From an uncultured Bacteroidales bacterium (GTDB lineage: Bacteria; Bacteroidota; Bacteroidia; Bacteroidales; Muribaculaceae), in contig CAMKGM010000026.1 in assembly GCA_946412245.1 (NCBI GenBank), positions 1-40,309 on the forward strand: DNA of 40,309 bases, in the 5' to 3' direction. A program made the translations under genes and the position numbers. The notes below the pieces were generated by a model. The model worked only from the letters and a program-made list of their open reading frames with translations, was not told the DNA's origin and did not search any database. Positions 34,471 to 40,309 of this stretch are shown in pieces (position 1 is the first letter of the stretch; each line of letters begins with the position of its first letter).

Positions 34471-36081
34471 ATGAAAATTAAGTATTTATTTCTTGCACTC
34501 GTATTTATGGTCTCAGCGGGTTTCACACCGTTAAGGGCCGATGATGACGAGGAATTGAAGAAAAAAATCAATGCTGCCGTCATGGAAGTGTACGACAAGC
34601 ATCTCAAGGAAGATCCCAACAACTACGAGACACGTTTTGCGCGCGCTAATCAGTATTACTTCAATGGTGAATACCAAAATGCGCTGAAAGATGTGTCTAT
34701 GTGCATCGACAGCACTCCTGAAAAAGAAGCCGACCTGCTTTTCGATGAGCTCATGCTACGAGCAAAAATCTATGATGAACTCAATCGTCTCAACGAAGAA
34801 GCCGTTGACCTTAAACGTGCCTACACGCTTCGCCCATCAGCACTTAACTGCGTTGACATGATGGCCAAATTGGCTCTCAAACAGAACGAGCTTGAAATCG
34901 CTGAAAATAACTTCAATGTCATTCTGCGAAAAGAACCTAACAACTTTGATGCCGTCTACGGACTTGCACAGGTCGAAGTTAAGCGTCATGACTACGAGAA
35001 AGCCATTGAGTATGCTAATCGAGGTGTCGCCACCTTCCCCGCCGAGCAGCAAGTCTACCTGAACCGCTCTAAGATTCTTGAATCGATAGGGCAGTACGAG
35101 ACTGCCGCACAAGACCTGATTATTGCCATGAGTGTGAGTGAGGATGTGCGCAAACCCATTACTGGACTTGTAGAGATGAGCGACACGCACTACAATGCCG
35201 TCATGAGTGCCTTGCAAGAAGCTATCGATAAGGCTCCACAAGTGGGCATGTTCTACTACGTGCGCTCTTCTATAGCCATGAGTCACAAGCACTATGGACA
35301 AGCATTGCGCAACTTGCGGTCTATTATTAGCTACAACCTCTATGACTACCACACAGTATATGCCAACGCGGCACGTTGCCACTACGAACTCATGCAGTAC
35401 GACGAGGCATTGGTTAACATCAATAAGGCAATTGATCAGCAATATACCCCTGAATACTTTACACTCAAATCAAAGATTGAACTTGTGAGGGGTAAAGGCA
35501 ATAATTACAAGGCTGCAACCGATGCTCTTGAGCAGGCAATTTCGCTTGATGCCAATGCCACGGCACCTCGCATTGAAATGGCACGCTTGCTCATTGCCCA
35601 GCGCAAGGACAAGGAAGCTGTGGCCCAACTTGATGCCGCCATCAATGCCGATGCCAAGTGCAATGAGGCCTTGTTGCTGCGCGGCTGGGTCTACAAGTAT
35701 CGACTCAAAAATGAACCGAATGCAAATCTGGACTTTGCCTCTGTGCTGCAAAACGGTACCGATATGGCAAGTCTACGAGGTTTTGCCCTTCATGAGATGA
35801 ACCGACCTGAAGAGGCTCGTGCTTGGGCACAGCAAATCATTCAAGACAACCCGTTACCCGGTGGTGAGTCATACTATTATGCCGCCGCGTTGCTTAGCGA
35901 TATGGGCGACAACCAAGCTGCTATGAAGTACTTTGACAGTGCGCTTGCCAATGGTTATGGCAGTCTCTATGACGTGCGCATCAATGAAGCTCCTTATGTT
36001 AATCTCAAGTTGCTTCGTCGTGATGCCGGCTATAATCAAATGGTTACCAACTATCAAACCAACTTCCAAGAGCGTCAATAA
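34471..36081 (+). CDS. Exported tetratricopeptide-repeat protein
   Basis: The 536-residue protein has a signal peptide (about 1-24, ending PLRAD) and an acidic start (DDDEELKKK). TPR units run through most of the length, for example NYETRFARANQYYFNGEYQNALKD, NFDAVYGLAQVEVKRHDYEKAIEY and YHTVYANAARCHYELMQYDEALVN. It probably scaffolds a periplasmic complex; partners are unknown. It is last in the transporter-rsmE-kdsA operon, 15 bases after kdsA, and is followed by a terminator. Confidence 0.88.
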   Translation: MKIKYLFLALVFMVSAGFTPLRADDDEELKKKINAAVMEVYDKHLKEDPNNYETRFARANQYYFNGEYQNALKDVSMCIDSTPEKEADLLFDELMLRAKIYDELNRLNEEAVDLKRAYTLRPSALNCVDMMAKLALKQNELEIAENNFNVILRKEPNNFDAVYGLAQVEVKRHDYEKAIEYANRGVATFPAEQQVYLNRSKILESIGQYETAAQDLIIAMSVSEDVRKPITGLVEMSDTHYNAVMSALQEAIDKAPQVGMFYYVRSSIAMSHKHYGQALRNLRSIISYNLYDYHTVYANAARCHYELMQYDEALVNINKAIDQQYTPEYFTLKSKIELVRGKGNNYKAATDALEQAISLDANATAPRIEMARLLIAQRKDKEAVAQLDAAINADAKCNEALLLRGWVYKYRLKNEPNANLDFASVLQNGTDMASLRGFALHEMNRPEEARAWAQQIIQDNPLPGGESYYYAAALLSDMGDNQAAMKYFDSALANGYGSLYDVRINEAPYVNLKLLRRDAGYNQMVTNYQTNFQERQ

Positions 36082-36125
36082 CCTAAAGTGAGTATTGCAC
36101 ACACTTGCTTTTAACTCAAAACCCT

Positions 36126-36153
36126 AAAGCGACAGATTTTGGTCTGTCGCTTT
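36126..36153. terminator. Intrinsic terminator, likely bidirectional
   Basis: An 11-bp stem (36126-36136 with 36143-36153) closes a 6-base loop. It is followed on the plus strand by TTGTTGTTATT. It ends the TPR operon and may also stop the converging AlkD-like transcript, with a weaker T-tract on that side. Confidence 0.85.
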
Positions 36154-36183
36154 TGTTGTTATTATCACAGTGAAAGTTAGTCG

Positions 36184-36966
36184 TTAGACTGTCATCCAGT
36201 GCTTGCGCTCTATTGCATCCATCTTTTCAATGGCATAGCGCAACATGGTTCGCGGCATCTTGTGTGCGTATTGTTCCAGGAAGTCACGAAGCAAGTCCAT
36301 ACCGCATTGCTTACCCATCTCACGAAGCATCCATCCCACTGCCTTGTGCATCAGGTCGTGAGTGTGATTCAAGTGTATTTTGGCATACCTTATGCACCAG
36401 CTGGGGTCTCCTTGGCGTGAGGTTGTCCATGTACTCACCATCCCGATGCGTTCCTTCCACAGATTCCCGCTGTGGGCAAGTGAGTCCATTATGGCTATCT
36501 TGTCACCTAACTCAGATGGTAACATGAGCCATTGTCCCACAATTTTGGGTGCTGACAGGTCTACAAGGTCCCAATTATTGGCACAGTGAGCATAGTCAAG
36601 ATACATCGTGAGAATGGCATCGCGTTGCAGTATGCTTGATTTGTCATTGATGAGTCGACGGGTAGAGAAACGCTGAAATTTGCTTACGAGTATCAGTAGC
36701 CCACAAAGTCTTATTTCATGATATCGATGGGTGAGTAATTCTGGCACTTGCTCCATAGGCAAGTCAATAGCCTGTTTTACCACCGCCCTTGTTTGTGGAA
36801 CCTTTAGTCCCAGAAACTCATCGCCTTCACCATAGTCACCCTTGCCTGTTTTGAAAAAACGCATCAATTGCAGTCGTTGCTCATCGTTTTGCATCGCCTG
36901 CATTTTTGTTATAATGTCTTGAGCGGTGATATTAGTCATCGTTAAATCACTTGCCGAGCCATCCAC
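36184..36966 (-). CDS. AlkD-like DNA alkylation repair protein
   Basis: This protein is 260 residues from the ATG at 36966, or 251 from the internal ATG at 36939 (MTNITAQD), which is equally likely. It is made of HEAT-like helical repeats of the DNA_alkylation/AlkD family; GKGDYGEGDEFLGLKVPQTR, NNWDLVDLSAPKIVG and HDLMHKAVGWMLREMG are family patterns. AlkD excises cationic N3/N7-alkylpurines from DNA. It lies 5 bases after plsC and is last in the typA-plsC operon. Confidence 0.9.
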   Translation of the reverse strand: MDGSASDLTMTNITAQDIITKMQAMQNDEQRLQLMRFFKTGKGDYGEGDEFLGLKVPQTRAVVKQAIDLPMEQVPELLTHRYHEIRLCGLLILVSKFQRFSTRRLINDKSSILQRDAILTMYLDYAHCANNWDLVDLSAPKIVGQWLMLPSELGDKIAIMDSLAHSGNLWKERIGMVSTWTTSRQGDPSWCIRYAKIHLNHTHDLMHKAVGWMLREMGKQCGMDLLRDFLEQYAHKMPRTMLRYAIEKMDAIERKHWMTV

Positions 36967-36971
36967 TCAAG

Positions 36972-37682
36972 TCATTCGAGCGATTGGCTGATGGTGTCGT
37001 GACACTGCTGCATGAGTTTGCGCTGGTCATGACCCTCTGAGCCCGGCATAATGGGTTTGTGCAATGTGAGGGTAATTGTCCCCGGAGTCACATTGAATGT
37101 TGTGCGAGGCATCGTGCGGTATGATCCATTGATGGCTATGGGAACCACTGGAAAATTGAACTCAACCGCAAGTCTGAATGCGCCGCTCTTGAATGCAGCC
37201 ATCTCTCCGTCATCGGTGCGTCGTCCTTCAGGAAATACCACAAGCGACATTCCATCGGCCAAGCGGTGCTCGGCATCTTCCATCGTCTTTTTCAGTGCCG
37301 CTGCCGATGAATGGTCAACCATTATGTGACCTGCCAAGTGACAAGCTTGACCAATGACCGGAATGTTCGTGAGCCCCTTGCGCATCATCCATCTGAAATT
37401 ATGCCCAAGAAAGCCATAGATGGAAAAGATGTCGAACGCACCTTGATGGTTTGCGACAAAGACATACGAAGTCTTCTTGTCAATGTTTTCGCGGCCTTTT
37501 ACTTTGACTCTAACAAAAAGAATCCAGCAAAAAATACAAGCCCAAACTTTTGCGGGATAGTAACCCCACCAGGACTTGTTAAACAAGCACCCCACAGCCG
37601 TAATCAAGGCAGTGACAAGAGTCACCACCAACAGAATGGGGGCTGCAATGAGCCATTGATAAAGTCTGAACAAGTATTTCAT
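36972..37682 (-). CDS. plsC: 1-acyl-sn-glycerol-3-phosphate acyltransferase
   Basis: The 236-residue protein has an N-terminal membrane helix pair (about 8-32 and 46-58), the catalytic NHxxxxD motif NHQGAFD (78-84), and the glycerophosphate-binding FPEGRR (150-155). It acylates lysophosphatidic acid in membrane lipid synthesis. It lies 38 bases downstream of typA and 5 bases before the AlkD-like gene. Confidence 0.92.
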   Translation of the reverse strand: MKYLFRLYQWLIAAPILLVVTLVTALITAVGCLFNKSWWGYYPAKVWACIFCWILFVRVKVKGRENIDKKTSYVFVANHQGAFDIFSIYGFLGHNFRWMMRKGLTNIPVIGQACHLAGHIMVDHSSAAALKKTMEDAEHRLADGMSLVVFPEGRRTDDGEMAAFKSGAFRLAVEFNFPVVPIAINGSYRTMPRTTFNVTPGTITLTLHKPIMPGSEGHDQRKLMQQCHDTISQSLE

Positions 37683-37720
37683 AGTAATTCTTTTAATTTA
37701 TAATTCTCAAGATTGTGCAG

Positions 37721-39538
37721 TTAGTCTTCTGACTGACCGGAAGCCTTAGCAAGGCGCTTGCGTTCAAGCTCGTCAAGTATGATTTTGCGCATTCGCAGAT
37801 GATTAGGCGTTATTTCGACATACTCGTCGGCCTTGATGTACTCAAGTGCTTCTTCAAGACTAAAGACAATAGGAGGAACGATTTTCACCTTATCATCGGC
37901 TCCGCTGGCACGCATATTTGTGAGTTTCTTACTCTTCGTGACATTGACTACCAGATCTTTCTCCTTGGTATGCTCACCGACAACTTGTCCTGCATAAACG
38001 TCTTCTTGCGGGAAGATGAAGAATTTTCCGCGATCTTGCAATTTGTCAATAGCATAGGCATAGGCTGTGCCTCCTTCCATTGCAATGATGGAACCGTTGG
38101 TGCGTCGGGTGATTTCGCCTTTCCATGGCTCATAGTCAAGGAAACGGTGTGCCATGATTGCCTCTCCGGCACTGGCGGTGAGCACATTCGTACGCAACCC
38201 GATGATGCCTCGAGCCGGTATCTTGAATTCCATGTGTATACGATCGTTCTGTGTCTCCATAGTCGTCATCTCACCCTTGCGGCGTGTCACCATATCTATC
38301 ATCTTGCTGGCATACTCCTCAGGCACATTGATAGTAAGCGATTCAATGGGTTCGCACTTCACTCCATCAATTTCCTTTATGATCACCTGGGGTTGACCCA
38401 CCTGAAGTTCATAGCCCTCGCGACGCATTTCCTCAATAAGCACCGACAAGTGCAGCACACCACGGCCAAACACATTCCACGCATCCTCGTTCTCTGTGCG
38501 CTCTACACGCAGAGCAAGATTCTTCTGCAACTCATGTTGCAGACGATCCCAAATGTGTCTTGAGGTGACAAATTTTCCGTCTTTGCCAAAGAAGGGAGAA
38601 TCATTGATAGTGAAGCGCATACTCATGGTGGGTTCATCAATAGCAATGCGGGGCAGGGGGTCGGGATTGGCCATCAAGGTGATGGTGTCTCCAATCTCGA
38701 AGCCGTCAATACCCACCAGTGCACAAATGTCACCGCACTGTACTTCAGGTACATGCACTTGGCCCATGCCCTCAAAGGTGCGTAACTCTTTAATCTTCTG
38801 CTTGGCCACTGTGCCATCTTTCTTGCACAGACCAATTTCCATGCCATCAGTGAGCGTGCCACGATGCACACGACCCACAGCGATTCGCCCAACGTATGAA
38901 TTATAGTCAAGTGAAGTGATTAGCATCTGCGGGTCTCCTTCGTTAATGGCTGGCGCGGGGATATGCTCAATAATCGCGTCAAGCACAGCCGTGATATTGT
39001 CAGTAGGCTCTTTCCAATCTAGACTCATCCAGCCTTGTTTTGCTGAACCAAAGACGGTGGGGAAGTCAAGTTGATCTTCGGTGGCATCAAGGTTGCACAT
39101 CAGCTCAAACACCTGCTCCTGAACTTCATCGGGACGACAGTTGGGTTTGTCAACCTTATTGATGACAACGATAGGTTTGAGACCAATTTCAATGGCCTTC
39201 TGTAGCACGAAGCGCGTCTGAGGCATTGGCCCTTCGAATGCGTCCACGAGTAGCAGGCATCCGTCGGCCATATTAAGCACTCGCTCCACTTCACCGCCAA
39301 AGTCGCTATGTCCTGGAGTGTCAATGATATTGATTTTGTATCCCTTGTAGTTAATGGACACATTCTTAGACAAAATCGTGATTCCACGTTCACGTTCCAA
39401 ATCGTTACTGTCAAGAATTTGAGTGCCTACTACTTGGTTATCGCGGAACAGGTTACCTGCCGCTAACATCTTGTCAACAAGCGTTGTCTTGCCGTGGTCG
39501 ACGTGTGCTATAATTGCTACATTACGTATTTGCTGCAT
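37721..39538 (-). CDS. typA: Ribosome-associated GTPase TypA/BipA
   Basis: The 605-residue translational GTPase has the G1 motif AHVDHGKTT (11-19), switch [16 protein letters not shown] (about 73-86) and NKVDKP (127-132). EF-Tu-like domain 2, EF-G domains III and V, and the BipA-specific C-terminal region follow. [14 protein letters not shown] is the expected switch I. It acts on ribosomes, mostly in cold or stress adaptation. Length is normal for the family. It leads a minus-strand operon with plsC and the AlkD-like gene. Confidence 0.97.
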   Translation of the reverse strand: MQQIRNVAIIAHVDHGKTTLVDKMLAAGNLFRDNQVVGTQILDSNDLERERGITILSKNVSINYKGYKINIIDTPGHSDFGGEVERVLNMADGCLLLVDAFEGPMPQTRFVLQKAIEIGLKPIVVINKVDKPNCRPDEVQEQVFELMCNLDATEDQLDFPTVFGSAKQGWMSLDWKEPTDNITAVLDAIIEHIPAPAINEGDPQMLITSLDYNSYVGRIAVGRVHRGTLTDGMEIGLCKKDGTVAKQKIKELRTFEGMGQVHVPEVQCGDICALVGIDGFEIGDTITLMANPDPLPRIAIDEPTMSMRFTINDSPFFGKDGKFVTSRHIWDRLQHELQKNLALRVERTENEDAWNVFGRGVLHLSVLIEEMRREGYELQVGQPQVIIKEIDGVKCEPIESLTINVPEEYASKMIDMVTRRKGEMTTMETQNDRIHMEFKIPARGIIGLRTNVLTASAGEAIMAHRFLDYEPWKGEITRRTNGSIIAMEGGTAYAYAIDKLQDRGKFFIFPQEDVYAGQVVGEHTKEKDLVVNVTKSKKLTNMRASGADDKVKIVPPIVFSLEEALEYIKADEYVEITPNHLRMRKIILDELERKRLAKASGQSED

Positions 39539-39559
39539 ACCCTATTAGAATTTTAGGTG

Positions 39560-39590
39560 CAAAGTTACAAATTTTATTCGGCTTGAACAA
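39560..39590 (-). promoter_or_regulatory. Promoter of typA
   Basis: On the minus strand TTG (39590-39588), 20 bases and TAACTTTG (39567-39560), an exact -7 match, 22 bases upstream of the start codon. Confidence 0.65.
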
Positions 39591-39665
39591 TACCGGTAGT
39601 TCAAGTGCATGCATTATAGACCTTTATTTTAACCCTTTTCAACTTGATTGATGAGATGATAATTT

Positions 39666-39683
39666 GAAACTATATCAAAAGTA
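39666..39683 (+). repeat. 18-bp direct repeat, first copy
   Basis: GAAACTATATCAAAAGTA differs from the copy at 39971-39988 by one base (A/G at position 7). Confidence 0.8.
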
Positions 39684-39822
39684 GAATTGACATGAGTTGT
39701 GTTATTGCCCTCGCGCCACCTCCCTCTTCCCACTATCTTTGCCCCACATCACCACGCTCATTGACAACCTTCCCATTTTTCCCACCCTTCCCATCCACCT
39801 TTAAAGAAACTATCTTGTGCGT

Positions 39823-39894
39823 AGAACAGCCAGAACGGCTAGAACGGCCAGAACGGCCAGAACGGCTAGATTGGCTAAATCGGCCAGAACGGCT
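39823..39894 (+). repeat. 9-bp minisatellite, eight units
   Basis: Eight contiguous units of consensus AGAACGGCY: AGAACAGCC, AGAACGGCT, AGAACGGCC (twice), AGAACGGCT, AGATTGGCT, AAATCGGCC, AGAACGGCT. Length 72 bases, with degenerate units in the second half. Confidence 0.9.
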
Positions 39895-39910
39895 AAAGCA
39901 AGTGTTCCTA

Positions 39911-39954
39911 GAACCACGAAGTGCACGAGAAAACTTCAAAGCATGAGTCGGCCG
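39911..39954 (+). repeat. 44-bp direct repeat, copy A
   Basis: It starts GAACCACGAAGTGCACGAG and ends CATGAGTCGGCCG. It matches copy B at 40189-40232 with about four mismatches. Confidence 0.85.
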
Positions 39955-39970
39955 CCAGACCAGTGTGCGT

Positions 39971-39988
39971 GAAACTGTATCAAAAGTA
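39971..39988 (+). repeat. 18-bp direct repeat, second copy
   Basis: GAAACTGTATCAAAAGTA, 305 bases after the first copy and located between copies A and B of the 44-bp repeat. A GACCTC/GAGGTC hairpin follows at 39994-40008. Confidence 0.8.
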
Positions 39989-40188
39989 AAAAAGACCTCG
40001 ATGAGGTCAAGCGGCTCGGAGAGTCGCAATCATGATTAACACCATGCAACCACGAAGTGCTCGGGGAGATGGTGCAGCACGAGTCACGAAGTGGCGTGCG
40101 GTGCCTTTAGGCAGCACCACTCGACCCAACATTGAGGGCCGGAGGTCCTCGCAGCTTGGTGACAGACTGCGACTTAGTGACGTGCCTC

Positions 40189-40232
40189 GAACCGCGAAGC
40201 GCTCGAGAAAACTTCAAAGCATGAGTCGGCCG
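40189..40232 (+). repeat. 44-bp direct repeat, copy B
   Basis: It starts GAACCGCGAAGCGCTCGAG; the inner 25 bases are identical to copy A. Partial similarity continues beyond the unit (GTGTGCG). Confidence 0.85.
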
Positions 40233-40277
40233 TTAGGCCGGTGTGCGGTGCTCGAAGAGCATTGAAGCTTTTCTCAA

Positions 40278-40304
40278 CATTGAGGAACTTCAACATCCTC
40301 AATG
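40278..40304 (+). other. Hairpin at the window edge
   Basis: CATTGAGGA (40278-40286) pairs with TCCTCAATG (40296-40304) around a 9-base loop. The sequence ends 5 bases later, so a T-tract cannot be judged. Confidence 0.6.
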
Positions 40305-40309
40305 CTTCA

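Larger units (their letters stand above)
39541..40309. other. Gene-free, repeat-rich right end
   Basis: No credible coding frame is present here. After the typA promoter come a pyrimidine-rich stretch (39712-39800), a 9-bp tandem repeat, two interleaved families of direct repeats and several small hairpins. A plus-strand TATCTTTG at 39734-39741 resembles a -7 element, but no -33 element sits at the usual distance. Open frames of 60-98 residues here read through repeats, give Pro/Arg/Ser-rich products, and lack any domain. Confidence 0.7.

Noticed and set aside
39823-39894. CRISPR array
   Set aside because: The units are 9 bases, contiguous and without spacers; no cas gene is near.
39692-40265. 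Short open frames on both strands in the right-end region
   Set aside because: They translate the minisatellite and repeats into Pro/Arg/Glu- or Ser/Arg-rich strings with no domain, and neither has a convincing promoter with start context.

Overview
The window looks like chromosomal DNA from a gut-type member of the Bacteroidales. The evidence is a SusC/SusD pair with a polysaccharide utilisation locus (PUL), C-terminal segments resembling type IX secretion (T9SS) sorting domains, paired dockerin-like repeats, promoters of the Bacteroidetes form (TTG, 18-20 bases, TAnnTTTG), and start codons generally lacking strong Shine-Dalgarno sequences. The repeat style and gene set fit Muribaculaceae or Prevotellaceae best, but the family is an inference. 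No rRNA, tRNA, phage, insertion sequence or CRISPR array was seen.

Layout. (1) 93-5060, minus strand: a compact operon of indolepyruvate:ferredoxin oxidoreductase (iorA, iorB), a PLP aminotransferase and a CoA-transferase, ending in a clear intrinsic terminator. Together they form a plausible route from aromatic amino acids to aryl-acetates with energy recovery. (2) 5157-23519: a beta-1,3-glucan PUL. A membrane-spanning one-component regulator (beta-propeller, Y_Y_Y, LuxR-type HTH) is divergent from susC, susD, a small putative glycan-binding protein, a GH16 endo-glucanase, two tandem GH128 enzymes, a large multidomain binding protein and a GH3 beta-glucosidase. Only SusD has a lipoprotein signal. 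The other exported proteins end in dockerin-like doublets or T9SS-like tails, or have neither (GH3). (3) 23607-24023, minus: a small lipoprotein built of 11-residue amphipathic repeats. (4) 24168-36081, plus: mostly housekeeping genes in short operons (Zn-peptidase, hisS, a Crp/Fnr regulator, a phosphoesterase/beta-propeller fusion, a DUF5106-like protein, mnmA, a bifunctional nuclease, a nucleoside transporter, rsmE, kdsA, a TPR protein). (5) 36184-39538, minus: typA, plsC and an AlkD-like gene. (6) 39541-40309: no credible gene. It holds a 9-bp minisatellite, interleaved direct repeats, and a recurrent short hairpin with paired (compensatory) base changes.

The most unusual material is the PUL whose secreted enzymes appear sorted without lipid anchors, the tandem 11-bp repeats just upstream of the susC promoter, the iorAB/aminotransferase/CoA-transferase operon, and the structured repeat region at the right end. 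All functions are read from sequence motifs; no searches were run.
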